Assembly (NCBI GenBank): GCA_964636815.1
Contig: CAZWTF010000004.1
Span: 50,900 to 114,899, forward strand
Direction: 5' to 3'
Length of the DNA stretch: 64,000 nucleotides
From: SOIL31 sp964636815
GTDB taxonomy: Bacteria > Babelota > Babeliae > Babelales > Vermiphilaceae
The position numbers and the translations under genes are program-made. Below are positions 35,298 through 45,483 of the stretch, in pieces; positions within the stretch are counted from its first letter, which is position 1; the number at the start of each line of letters is the position of its first letter. Below the pieces are notes generated by a model, which saw nothing but the letters and a program-made list of their open reading frames with translations, was not told the origin of the DNA and did not search any database.

Positions 35298-36395
35298 TTA
35301 ATGATAATTTTTAATTTGTTGAAAAATTTGGTTCCATTTTTCGATTGTCGCAATACGATGATTATCCGCATATAATTTTATTTTTGCTTGCAACGTATTA
35401 AAATTGGTCGTATTGATTTTATTTTTGAGATCTTTCCACGAGTCAAAATAGGTTATAATTTCTTTATATTCATCGTTATACCATTCTGATAAATGATAGT
35501 TGTTTTTAAAGTAGTTTCCATTTGGCCACCAAATTTTTCCTGTATTTAAATTATTAAGCATAAATGTAATTGAGGGAATGAAATATGCTATACCAAGCTG
35601 CATGTTTTCAAAAAATGCTACGTTAGACCATGCGTAAGGAATGTGAATAATGCCTTTAAATTCTTTTAAATCATTTGGGCCATTGTATCTTCCATGATAT
35701 GTATTGATTTCTAGAAGCGCACATTCTTCTGCAGTATGCATAGATGTATCGTTAAGATAGGGTGGAATAAAGAATGTGTTTGATTTCTTTATATGGTGTG
35801 GAATAGCAGATGTTATGTTAAAAGTAGTAAAAATTCCGCTTGGTTTTATTGTTTCGTGGTTAAAAAATACATTTTTTTGCGATGCATACAATGATTCAAA
35901 AGCAGTGTAGGGAATAATATGTACGTTTTTCTTGTTTTGCGTTTGTTGAAAAAGTTGATAATACTCTTCATCAGGGAAATTGCAATCTAAACTGCCATAA
36001 TCAGCATAATCAAAACGATTACATATCCAAATAATAAGTGGCTTTGTATAGTTGTTTTGTAAAAAAATTCTTGCAAGGGGTGCTGTGTCAGAAGTGATGA
36101 TGGCATCAAATTGGTTAAAATAGTCTTTATGTTTATTCCATATATTTTCTGCGCGGTCGTGGCCAATATTATAAAGACTATTTCCTGCTGAATATCCATC
36201 AAATTCTTTTGGTTGTAAGTCGGGGATAAAAAGAGATGTTACTTTTAATTCTAGTGCTTCTGCTACTATCTCTATTTCACGTATACATCCTTTGTGAAAA
36301 CTTAAATGTAAGATATTGAGTGATGATATATGTGATGCATGCATTATATTTGATATTACTATAAAAAATAGAATATATTTTTTTTGCAGTATCAT
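35298..36395 (-). CDS. Predicted exported glycosyltransferase (GT-B-like), fourth gene of the operon
   Basis: 365 residues with a signal peptide (KKYILFFIVISNIMHASH). It has an N-terminal Rossmann-like half (LNILHLSFHKGCIREIE, then FDAIITSDTAPLARIFL) and a C-terminal half with FKGIIHIPYAWSNVAFFENMQ followed by GIAYFIPS. This is an arrangement seen in donor-binding halves of GT-B enzymes, where a Glu binds the sugar nucleotide. No named family is certain. It starts three bases after the stop of the GT6 gene, so the two are tightly coupled. Confidence 0.55.
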   Translation of the reverse strand: MILQKKYILFFIVISNIMHASHISSLNILHLSFHKGCIREIEIVAEALELKVTSLFIPDLQPKEFDGYSAGNSLYNIGHDRAENIWNKHKDYFNQFDAIITSDTAPLARIFLQNNYTKPLIIWICNRFDYADYGSLDCNFPDEEYYQLFQQTQNKKNVHIIPYTAFESLYASQKNVFFNHETIKPSGIFTTFNITSAIPHHIKKSNTFFIPPYLNDTSMHTAEECALLEINTYHGRYNGPNDLKEFKGIIHIPYAWSNVAFFENMQLGIAYFIPSITFMLNNLNTGKIWWPNGNYFKNNYHLSEWYNDEYKEIITYFDSWKDLKNKINTTNFNTLQAKIKLYADNHRIATIEKWNQIFQQIKNYH

Positions 36396-36398
36396 TTT

Positions 36399-37187
36399 TT
36401 ACTCTCTCATTTCAGCATGATTTTTGTCGAGCGCTAACAATTTAGCATCACATGCAGGATATCCTTTTAATTCACCATTTTCTGGATAACAATATGAGCG
36501 ATCAAGAATAACAGTTGGTTCATTATCAATAAAATAACGGTTGAGGTGGCTTTCATCGTGCCACACAGCAATATAATTGTATGTTTCAAGATCGGTAAAA
36601 ATATTATGAGTGACAGTATTCATCATTTTTATAAATTCAGAAGTACGTCCTCCATAAAATCCTCCAGCAAAATAATATACTCCCTCGTCATATGAAATAT
36701 ATGCTGTTGAGAGTGGATTGCGATCGTAAGGAGGTTCGCTGCCCCACAATGGTATATTTTTTTCAAAACCGGGATGATTTGTTGCAACACGATCTCCTAA
36801 TATTTCATCTCCTTCAGTTCCAACAAAGAGCATATCTGCATCAGTGGCAAATATATAATCAGTTGCAGCAAAAAGATTTTTGTGCTCATTGTATACTGAA
36901 AATCGCATTAACGTGTCATGTGGCCATCCAAATCTTTTTTGATAGGTAATGATGATATTTTCATGGTATGAACATTCTAACAATGAGTTGATATCTTTTT
37001 CTGATGCATCAGTAAAAATAAAATAACTTCTTTTGTGTTGAGGGCAAAAATATTGTTCAGCTGAATCAAGGAGTGGTTTTACAAATGATATGTACTTACC
37101 TGTTGCAACAATACATAAACCGATGTGTAATTGTTTTGTGTTGAGTGATGATATACAGAAGAGTAGAAATAACCATTTTTTAGACAT
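36399..37187 (-). CDS. GT6-family (ABO/alpha-1,3-galactosyltransferase type) glycosyltransferase
   Basis: 262 residues from the ATG behind AGGAG. The whole catalytic domain follows the animal GT6 pattern: IGLCIVATGKYISFVKPLL, YFIFTDA, ATDADMLF with DxD at residues 116-118, NHPGF, NPLSTAYISYDEGVYYFAGG and the diagnostic VWHDESHLNRYF (209-216 around HDE). GT6 enzymes add alpha-1,3-linked Gal or GalNAc, in the ABO case to an H (fucosylated) acceptor. An acceptor fucose would fit the GDP-fucose genes nearby. A short hydrophobic N-terminus (KKWLFLLFCISSL) acts as signal peptide or anchor. Donor specificity cannot be told by eye. Confidence 0.85.
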   Translation of the reverse strand: MSKKWLFLLFCISSLNTKQLHIGLCIVATGKYISFVKPLLDSAEQYFCPQHKRSYFIFTDASEKDINSLLECSYHENIIITYQKRFGWPHDTLMRFSVYNEHKNLFAATDYIFATDADMLFVGTEGDEILGDRVATNHPGFEKNIPLWGSEPPYDRNPLSTAYISYDEGVYYFAGGFYGGRTSEFIKMMNTVTHNIFTDLETYNYIAVWHDESHLNRYFIDNEPTVILDRSYCYPENGELKGYPACDAKLLALDKNHAEMRE

Positions 37188-37203
37188 TTTTAATTCTCCT
37201 TTT

Positions 37204-38091
37204 TTATATACGTGGTATAAAAGTTGGTTCATATTCTGTATGTACAGCTTTATTTTGCATTTGATAGAGTGGTGTTATATCTATTTTGTATCCTGTTTCA
37301 AATTTTTCTAAGAGTTCTTCTGGTGTATAAAGATTCATATCACGATTTAAAATGTTTATTGTTTGGACTTTGTTGAGTGGTATATTGAGAATCTTTGAAT
37401 TATCATACAAAAGACCTATGTGGCTTGGAGCTTTATGTTGTACCCACCAAGCAGCCCATTTTCCTTCTAAAAGATTAGGATTTGTATATTCCAGAGATTT
37501 GAATAATGAAATAAGATCTTTTTTTCTATAAAGTGTCATGTCAACGGTATTTGGATAATGCCAATCTTTTTCTCCCAATTCAAATTCCCATGCAAAGATA
37601 TTGTCATGTATGTGCATTAAGGGTGGGAGTGCTTGTGGAGAGTTTTCTGTATAACAGTAATCAAGATGGGTTCCCAGTTTTAAATAAAAACCGTAGGCAT
37701 TAGTTTTTTCCAGCCAGGAAATACATTCACTGAGTGAAAATGTATCTTTTACGATATTATCATCAACGGCAAATATAACATAATCAGATGCGGATTCTTC
37801 TATAGCTTGTACTGTTAATATTTTAAAATTATCAATAGTTTTTTGGTGTAAAAACTGTACATTAGGAAATTGCAAAGCTACTTGATTGAATGCTGTTTCA
37901 TACCGTTTATTACTTGTGCGATAAATAATTTTTGTTGAATTGATATCAGTTGCGTAAAGTTCTAATGATTCAAGTAATGCATAGAGTTGTAGTGGTCGAT
38001 CATAAGAAAAAATAATGAGATCAGCTGTATAATTTTGAGCAGTTATTTGAAAATATATGGTTAAAAGTATAAAGAATATATTTTTTTTCAT
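37204..38091 (-). CDS. Exported GT-A-like protein, homologous to the second domain of its neighbour
   Basis: 295 residues with a signal peptide (MKKNIFFILLTIYFQITAQ). The core resembles a GT-A transferase: ADLIIFSYDRPLQLYALLES as first strand and helix, then DYVIFAVDDNIV with a DDN metal-type motif near residue 105, followed by FYLKLG and an IFAWEFELGEKDW segment. The C-terminal half of the gene product at 38107 aligns with it over its full length. It is 15 bases downstream of that gene and 16 upstream of GT6. Family and sugar are unknown. Confidence 0.6.
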   Translation of the reverse strand: MKKNIFFILLTIYFQITAQNYTADLIIFSYDRPLQLYALLESLELYATDINSTKIIYRTSNKRYETAFNQVALQFPNVQFLHQKTIDNFKILTVQAIEESASDYVIFAVDDNIVKDTFSLSECISWLEKTNAYGFYLKLGTHLDYCYTENSPQALPPLMHIHDNIFAWEFELGEKDWHYPNTVDMTLYRKKDLISLFKSLEYTNPNLLEGKWAAWWVQHKAPSHIGLLYDNSKILNIPLNKVQTINILNRDMNLYTPEELLEKFETGYKIDITPLYQMQNKAVHTEYEPTFIPRI

Positions 38092-38106
38092 TAGTTACTT
38101 TCATTT

Positions 38107-39594
38107 TTATAGGCATGCACATGTATGATTTTCTTTGAAACATAGCCCAAGGCGATCAAGATTGCCCTCATTTGCCCATACAGCTTCTAATCCATTTGGT
38201 GTAAGGTCATAATGACTTTGCAATACTTGAGAGAGAGAGTCTGTTTTTTTATGGAGGACAAGGTCAATTGAATTTGCTGATGCCCATGTATCTCGTGCAA
38301 GAGCAAAATTCCAGGCAAAAATAGCATCTTTACATTCTATGAGTGATAATCGTGGATATTTTTCCATACCATCAAATGCGTTAAGTTTAAAATAAAAGGC
38401 ATATGATTTTGTTTCTTTGAGTGCTTTTATACATTCAGCTATTGATGTTAATTGTTGAAATTGTGTATCACCTTTTGCAAAAAGAATATGATCGTTTTGA
38501 GTTTTTTGATAAATATTAAACAGCGCTTCTATAAAATTGCTTCTATGATCACTGATGAGGCAAAATTCTATTTCGGGATATTTATTTTGTAGAGAAGAAT
38601 ATTCATCGATTTCTATGTAAGATGTTGGTTTATACATAACAAAGATATGGTCAATTTCTGTGACGTATATATTGAGAGATTCTATTACTTGAGCAAGCTT
38701 GTTTGGAGTTTGAGCAAAAATGATCGCATCTGCTTTGAGTGGGGCAATGATTTGCTGGTTCAGTGTTTTTTTGGCAAGCCTTTTATAGCGAGGCTTTTTT
38801 TTAATCAGTTGCGCGAGATATGCCTGAAATTGCCTACTGACGTGATGATCACTAATATTATTTGCATCATTATATATATACATAATATCTGGAATAAATT
38901 GATGACGTTCTCCTGCCATTTCTATCATTGGAAACATCATAGCCATGTCCCATGTCATTGGATAAAATTCACCAAGATATAATAAATCTTCTAATTTTAT
39001 TTCTTTAAACAACCAAGCATAGAAGGTTCGTAAATGAGTAGGAAGATGCTGAAAGTTTCTAAATGTATTGCTTTCTATAATATAATCAGGCATTGGTGAT
39101 GCCCAGCCTTGTGTACCAGATGGATGCATTTTAAATTGACCATACGTAAGCCATACTTCATTTTCTGAATAAATAGTATTGAGTCGTGTAAGTACATCAT
39201 TATCTGGGAACCAATCATCTCCATCAAGTGTGACAATAATTGCATTATCGGCACATATATTGATCATAGAGTAGAGATTATAAAGAGCGCCACGACGTTC
39301 GGTGTTTTTTATAAGAAATACTCTTTCATAAGGATCGTGTTCAGCTAAATAGGCTTCTACGAGTTCTCCTGTTTTGTCAGAAGAACAGTCGTCTGTATAA
39401 ATTACTTTAAAATTGTCATAACTTTGAGAAAGTACTGATTGTAAATTGTTGATATACCATTGTTGATTATTGTATGAGGGGATAACGACTACAATTGGTT
39501 TTTCTGGATAAAGATTAGTATGTGCTTGATTTTGATGAGTAAAAAATAAGTGTAACGAGTAAAAAAAATATAAAAAGATTTTTAGTGACTTCAT
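38107..39594 (-). CDS. Exported two-domain glycosyltransferase: GT2 plus degenerate GT-A-like domain
   Basis: 495 residues from the ATG after AAGG. A signal peptide is followed by a GT2 domain (about 30-270) with VVVIPSYNNQQWYINNLQSV, TDDCSSDKT and the DxD-type TLDGDDWF. The second domain (about 285-490) matches the 295-residue neighbour (KADAIIFAQTPNKL, SYAFYFKLNAF, IFAWNFALARDTW), but the DDN motif is replaced by KGDT, so this half may have lost catalysis. It is the first gene of the five-gene operon running to 34588. Confidence 0.75.
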   Translation of the reverse strand: MKSLKIFLYFFYSLHLFFTHQNQAHTNLYPEKPIVVVIPSYNNQQWYINNLQSVLSQSYDNFKVIYTDDCSSDKTGELVEAYLAEHDPYERVFLIKNTERRGALYNLYSMINICADNAIIVTLDGDDWFPDNDVLTRLNTIYSENEVWLTYGQFKMHPSGTQGWASPMPDYIIESNTFRNFQHLPTHLRTFYAWLFKEIKLEDLLYLGEFYPMTWDMAMMFPMIEMAGERHQFIPDIMYIYNDANNISDHHVSRQFQAYLAQLIKKKPRYKRLAKKTLNQQIIAPLKADAIIFAQTPNKLAQVIESLNIYVTEIDHIFVMYKPTSYIEIDEYSSLQNKYPEIEFCLISDHRSNFIEALFNIYQKTQNDHILFAKGDTQFQQLTSIAECIKALKETKSYAFYFKLNAFDGMEKYPRLSLIECKDAIFAWNFALARDTWASANSIDLVLHKKTDSLSQVLQSHYDLTPNGLEAVWANEGNLDRLGLCFKENHTCACL

Positions 39595-39717
39595 AATTAG
39601 GCCTTTTTTATAGAAGAATAAGGATATTGCCTTTGTTTTGGTTTTATTGTTATACATAAAATCATAGTCAATCTAAAATAGTTATACGCAATAATTATTA
39701 AAAAAAAGGAGTTATGT

Positions 39718-40725
39718 ATGATAGGGGGTAATTTTTTTTTAAAAATAATTGTTTGCAGATTTATTTTGTGTGGAACAATCATTTTTTCCATGCAAAAAGA
39801 TGCTAAAATTTATGTTGCAGGCCATAGGGGCTTAGTAGGCTCAGCAATTATACGTATGTTGTGTGGTGCTGGTTATATGAATATAGTTGTACGCAGTTCA
39901 TCTGAGTTAGATTTACGCAATCAGCAGGCAGTCCATGATTTTTTTGAGCAGGAACAACCAGAATATGTTTTTTTGGCTGCAGCTAAAGTAGGTGGCATTT
40001 ATGCGAATAATACCTATCCTGCTGATTTTATTTATGATAATTTAGCTATTCAAACTAATGTTATTCATGCTGCTTATGAACATAAAGTTAAGAAATTACT
40101 TTTTTTGGGTTCTTCTTGTATTTATCCCCGAGATTGTCCTCAGCCAATTAAGGAAGAGTATCTGTTGACGTCATCTTTAGAAAAAACAAATGAGGCATAT
40201 GCAATTGCTAAAATTGCAGGTTTAAAAATGTGTGAATATTACAATAAACAATATGGAACACATTTTATTGCAGTTATGCCAACTAATTTATATGGTCCTA
40301 ACGATAATTTTGATCTTCTTTCATCACATGTAATTCCTGCTTTGATACATAAAATTTATAATGCACATAAAAATAATGATCCACATTGTGAAGTTTGGGG
40401 CACAGGAAAACCACGACGTGAATTTTTACATGTCGATGATCTTGCGCAAGCCATTTTGGTTTTAATGAATAATTATGATGGCAACACTGTTGTGAATATT
40501 GGTTCGGGAGAAGATCTTCCTATTGCTGATCTTGTGATGCTCATTAAAGAGATTATTGGCTATGAAGGTGACATTGTTTGGAATAGTTCTAAGCCTGATG
40601 GGACACCTCGTAAATTGCTTGATATTTCTCAGTTAAAATCAATGGGGTGGTTACCGTGTATATCTTTATATAATGGGTTAGAAAATACAATTTCCTGGTG
40701 TAAGAACAATGGTATTTTTGAATAG
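39718..40725 (+). CDS. fcl: GDP-L-fucose synthase with N-terminal hydrophobic extension
   Basis: 335 residues. It converts GDP-4-keto-6-deoxymannose to GDP-L-fucose by epimerisation and NADPH reduction. Signatures are IYVAGHRGLVGSAI (cofactor loop), AAKVGGIYANN, GSSCIYPRDCPQPIKEEYL and the catalytic YAIAK. The canonical protein begins near MQKDAKIYVAGHRG; here about 24 extra residues (LKIIVCRFILCGTIIFSM) form a signal-like segment, and AAGGAG lies six bases before the longer start. It is paired with gmd 30 bases downstream. Confidence 0.9.
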   Translation: MIGGNFFLKIIVCRFILCGTIIFSMQKDAKIYVAGHRGLVGSAIIRMLCGAGYMNIVVRSSSELDLRNQQAVHDFFEQEQPEYVFLAAAKVGGIYANNTYPADFIYDNLAIQTNVIHAAYEHKVKKLLFLGSSCIYPRDCPQPIKEEYLLTSSLEKTNEAYAIAKIAGLKMCEYYNKQYGTHFIAVMPTNLYGPNDNFDLLSSHVIPALIHKIYNAHKNNDPHCEVWGTGKPRREFLHVDDLAQAILVLMNNYDGNTVVNIGSGEDLPIADLVMLIKEIIGYEGDIVWNSSKPDGTPRKLLDISQLKSMGWLPCISLYNGLENTISWCKNNGIFE

Positions 40726-40755
40726 TTATCTTGATAGTCAAAGGGGGGGGTTTTC

Positions 40756-41853
40756 ATGAAAATACGTATATTAGTGTTAGTTTTTGTTTTTCACCCTATC
40801 TATTCATTAGCAAAAGTGGCTCTTATTTTTGGTATAACAGGTCAAGATGGTACGTATTTGTCTGAATTTTTACTTAATAAAGGCTATGTTGTTCATGGTG
40901 TTAAGCGCAGAAGTTCTCTGCTGAATACACAGCGCATTGATCATTTATATGATAGGCAAGATTATCGTGAGCGATTTTTTCTTCATTATGGTGATGTAAC
41001 AGATAGTACCAATATTATTCGTTTGATTCAGAAAATTCAACCCGATGAAATATATAATTTATCTGCACAAAGTCATGTGCAGGTTTCTTTTGAAATGCCA
41101 TTATATACAGCAGAGGTTGATGCATTAGGGCCATTACGTATTTTGGAAGCTATTCGTATTCTTGGTCCTGATAAAATAAAATTTTATCAAGCATCTTCAA
41201 GTGAGATGTTTGGTATGGTGCAAGAAATACCACAAACTGAGCAAACCCCTTTTTATCCTCGATCTCCATATGGTGTAGCAAAGCTTTTTGGTCATTGGAT
41301 TACTAAAAATTATAGAGAAGCTTATAATTTATTCGCTTGTTCAGGTATTTTGTTTAATCATGAATCACCTATTCGTGGAGAAACTTTTGTTACGCGTAAG
41401 ATTGCACGTGGAGTAGCTCGAATTGCGCTTGGTTTACAAGACGCTTTATATTTAGGGAATTTAGATGCTTTTCGAGATTGGGGGCATGCACGGGATTATG
41501 TTGAAGCTATTTGGTTGATATTACAGCAAGAGCAAGCAGATGATTTTGTTATTGCATCAGGAGAGACTCATTCAGTAAGAGAATTTGTTGAACTTGCTTT
41601 TGCAGAAATAGGAGTTGATATTGTTTGGAAAGGTGAAGGCATTAATGAAGTTGGTTATGATCAAATAACAGGAAAAAAATTAGTGTTGATTGATGAGCGT
41701 TATTTGAGACCAGCAGAAGTTGATCTATTAATTGGAGATGCTTCTAAAGCGCAAAAAGCTTTTGGTTGGCAGCCAAAAATTAGTTTTAAAGCTTTAGTTA
41801 AAGATATGATGAATCAAGAGCTTAATAGTTTAAAAAATAAGAGATGTAACTAA
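40756..41853 (+). CDS. gmd: GDP-mannose 4,6-dehydratase with signal peptide
   Basis: 365 residues. First step of GDP-fucose synthesis. ALIFGITGQDGTYLSEFLL is the Gmd-specific Rossmann motif, followed by KRRSSLLNTQRIDHLY, the catalytic SSSEMFG and YGVAK, and a GNLDAFRDWGHARDYVEA stretch. Normal Gmd proteins begin almost directly at the first strand. Here the first strand follows a typical signal peptide (RILVLVFVFHPIYSLA), and no internal Met could provide a shorter start. A strong G-rich ribosome binding site precedes the ATG. It is followed by a terminator at 41891. Confidence 0.92.
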   Translation: MKIRILVLVFVFHPIYSLAKVALIFGITGQDGTYLSEFLLNKGYVVHGVKRRSSLLNTQRIDHLYDRQDYRERFFLHYGDVTDSTNIIRLIQKIQPDEIYNLSAQSHVQVSFEMPLYTAEVDALGPLRILEAIRILGPDKIKFYQASSSEMFGMVQEIPQTEQTPFYPRSPYGVAKLFGHWITKNYREAYNLFACSGILFNHESPIRGETFVTRKIARGVARIALGLQDALYLGNLDAFRDWGHARDYVEAIWLILQQEQADDFVIASGETHSVREFVELAFAEIGVDIVWKGEGINEVGYDQITGKKLVLIDERYLRPAEVDLLIGDASKAQKAFGWQPKISFKALVKDMMNQELNSLKNKRCN

Positions 41854-42117
41854 CTATACTCTCTCAAAACATTCAATTTTATTTTTCCTAGGACTGCTTT
41901 TGTGCAGTCCTTTTATTTTGTTATTCATGTTTAATGTGCCGTTGTGATCTAATTGGATAGATATGTCGTTATTATTGTTCCTCTGGTTGGCAATGGTGAT
42001 AGTTGTTTTTTTATGATATCTCCATTTTGATAGAGATGACGATGTGTATGTGATTTCCATACCTGATATGATTGATGAGATAATGATACTTGTTAGCAAT
42101 AGAAGATTGTATTTCAT
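41854..42117 (-). CDS. Small secreted Asn/Lys-rich protein, unknown
   Basis: 87 residues with an AGGAG site. The signal peptide (LLLLTSIIISSIISGM) is followed by a polar mature part with ITYTSSSLSKWRYHKKTTITI, beta-prone and basic. The last ~20 codons run through the gmd terminator hairpin, so the original C-terminus may have been different. No family is recognised. Confidence 0.55.
   Translation of the reverse strand: MKYNLLLLTSIIISSIISGMEITYTSSSLSKWRYHKKTTITIANQRNNNNDISIQLDHNGTLNMNNKIKGLHKSSPRKNKIECFERV
41891..41916 (+). terminator. Terminator after gmd
   Basis: GGACTGC/GCAGTCC stem, six-base loop, then TTTTATTTT. It overlaps the 3' end of the small - strand gene. Confidence 0.75.
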
Positions 42118-42235
42118 ACTACTCCTTTTATTTTTATATCTTTTTTTAATAGCATGATGAGCTCTTGCTAACTTGTAGCATAAAAAATTACGCTTGTATA
42201 AAAAATTGTATTTTATATGTGGTAGCGAGATTGAT

Positions 42236-42874
42236 ATGAAAAAAATATATCAAAGTATGTGGATTATGAGTGTGTTATTCTATTCATTGGTAAATGTTGT
42301 GTGTGCAGAAAATGAGCATGATTTTGCAAAAGAAGAAGAGATGTATCAATTGGCTGTGCGTAATGCATTGAGTGAAAAAATTGCCCAAAAAAGAAAAACT
42401 ATTCAAGAGCGTCCAAGGCAACAATTGCTTTGGAAGGTGGCAAATATAATTGGACCTTTGGGATTGATGACGCTTGCTTTGTATCAATGGTTGAAGCCAG
42501 CATCAACTATTATTGAGTACCCAATTGCAGAGCGTACTCAAAATAACCTTCCGTTGGTAGAGCCACTACCAATGACACAACAAGAGACATCACATCAAAC
42601 TGAGCAGCAATATATGGAACCATTTGTTTCTGCAGTGCACGAGAACAAATCTTTAATAAAAGAAGATGTTTCAAAATATACACAAGCTTCAAAAGCATAT
42701 GGAGCAGCAGCGGTATGGTTTACTCTTAACGCTCTGTTTGATCCATTTTTTTATCCCTACGTAGCAGCAACTTATATGGGGAGTTTGTATTATGGTCTAA
42801 AAGGGTTACAGCCCCGTTTAAAACCTGTTGCGTTAGAAGAAATTGCTATTATCTCAGATGAGCTGCCTTATTAA
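42236..42874 (+). CDS. Secreted or membrane protein, unknown
   Basis: 212 residues from the ATG in front of a signal peptide (MWIMSVLFYSLVNVVCA). An Arg/Lys/Gln-rich stretch follows, then one hydrophobic segment (IIGPLGLMTLALYQWL), a Gln/Glu-rich linker and a second amphipathic or hydrophobic part (AAAVWFTLNALFDPFFYPYVAATYMG). The ribosome binding site is weak. No recognised family. Confidence 0.6.
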   Translation: MKKIYQSMWIMSVLFYSLVNVVCAENEHDFAKEEEMYQLAVRNALSEKIAQKRKTIQERPRQQLLWKVANIIGPLGLMTLALYQWLKPASTIIEYPIAERTQNNLPLVEPLPMTQQETSHQTEQQYMEPFVSAVHENKSLIKEDVSKYTQASKAYGAAAVWFTLNALFDPFFYPYVAATYMGSLYYGLKGLQPRLKPVALEEIAIISDELPY

Positions 42875-42881
42875 TAAAAGC

Positions 42882-44282
<1,401 letters not shown>

Positions 44283-44393
44283 TAAATGTTCCTGACATTT
44301 TAATATTTCTTGAGATTATTAGCTTTTTGTACATTACCGCATGGCAGTAAGCTTCATCTACTTTTTTATTAAAATTCTTGAACAATTCCTTTT

Positions 44394-45146
44394 TTAGATA
44401 TTGTTTGTATTTTGCAAAGATGACAGTATAAACCAAATTTTCTTTTCTATAAACTCATTTGTTGCATAATCAGGCAAATTGCCTGCCAATTCGGGTAATA
44501 CTGAACTTTTATCATTTTTTGCATGCGTTTCAATTTGATTAGCAGCAGCTTGCTCTATGGCTGTTTTGATTTTGCTAATGGTTTCAGTAAGAATTACTTC
44601 TGTGAGTCGATTATGTTTATGAAAAGATTTTATACTTTCACATTTGTCATGTGTAACCATATCAAGAGTGAATCGGGCAAATATTTTTTGTCGTAGTAAT
44701 TGTGATGCTTCAGTACTTTTATCAAGACATTCAAAAATACGAATATGATTGCTGTCTTCTTTATATAGATCTTCATATCTAAAATGTACGCGATAGTCTC
44801 TAAGAAGCAGTTCTACACCTTGACATGCTTTTGCTTTAATAAAAATTTGAAGCGCTGAATAGCCTTGTTGATCTGTTATGTTTGGGTCAAAGTGAGGGTT
44901 TCTGAGATGAAATTTTACTGCAGTATAATCTTTAGATTCTATTGCAGTATGGACAGCAATAATAAATAAATTTTCTACAGTGACAGTTGGTTCTTCATTT
45001 ATTTTTTCATTTGATAGTTTACGCAAAATTGATTGTGATTTTTGTTTTATGATCTTTTTTTTTGATATTTTTAGTTCAGATTCCATGCAATGCAATGAAG
45101 ATGTGCCAAAAATTGTGAGTAGGACGATAGACGTTTTAATAAACAT
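44394..45146 (-). CDS. Ankyrin-type paralogue with signal peptide
   Basis: 250 residues, shorter relative of the protein at 42882. A signal peptide (LTIFGTSSLHCM) is followed by a short basic region (KKKIIKQKSQSILRKLS), ankyrin-like repeats (HFDPNITDQQGYSALQIFIKA, then VELLLRDYRVHF) and the shared helical block starting ARFTLDMVTH. It lacks the poly-Asn tail and ends near DYATNEFIEKKIW, also present in the neighbour as NYASNEFIFTMIE. A tandem duplicate is likely. Confidence 0.7.
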   Translation of the reverse strand: MFIKTSIVLLTIFGTSSLHCMESELKISKKKIIKQKSQSILRKLSNEKINEEPTVTVENLFIIAVHTAIESKDYTAVKFHLRNPHFDPNITDQQGYSALQIFIKAKACQGVELLLRDYRVHFRYEDLYKEDSNHIRIFECLDKSTEASQLLRQKIFARFTLDMVTHDKCESIKSFHKHNRLTEVILTETISKIKTAIEQAAANQIETHAKNDKSSVLPELAGNLPDYATNEFIEKKIWFILSSLQNTNNI

Positions 45147-45314
45147 TTTCTCTCTTTTTTTGAGTAAAATAATGGGTTGATTAAAGCTGAGATGAGAATA
45201 AATATATTAATAAAATTTTGTGAATAAAAACAGATATTTTATTGTAATTATGCTGTAATATTGGGCTTTTGATTGTTTTTTGAAATTGTGATGAATTGAG
45301 ATGAGTTTAAAATT

Positions 45315-45343
45315 AAAAAAGCCAACCTTTAAAAAGCTGGCTG
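45315..45343 (-). terminator. Terminator downstream of tRNA-Ser(UGA)
   Basis: On the - strand, AGCCA...TGGCT with inner CTTT/AAAG pairing, followed by a T-run. It lies just 3' of the tRNA gene. Confidence 0.6.
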
Positions 45344-45356
45344 CGCCACAAAAGAA

Positions 45357-45448
45357 TGGAGGAGAGAGTGGGATTCGAACCCACGATCCCGATCACTCGG
45401 GATAACGGTTTTCAAGACCGCCGCATTCGGCCGCTCTGCCATCTCTCC
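45357..45448 (-). tRNA. tRNA-Ser (UGA)
   Basis: 92 nt including an encoded CCA. Acceptor stem GGAGAGA/TCTCTCC, long variable arm (TCCCGAGTGATCGGGA) and anticodon loop CTTGAAA, giving UGA. The discriminator base reads U, whereas the other serine tRNA in the window has A. Confidence 0.93.
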
Positions 45449-45483
45449 ATGCGTATTTTTAGAAAACAGTATTTCAAATAAAG

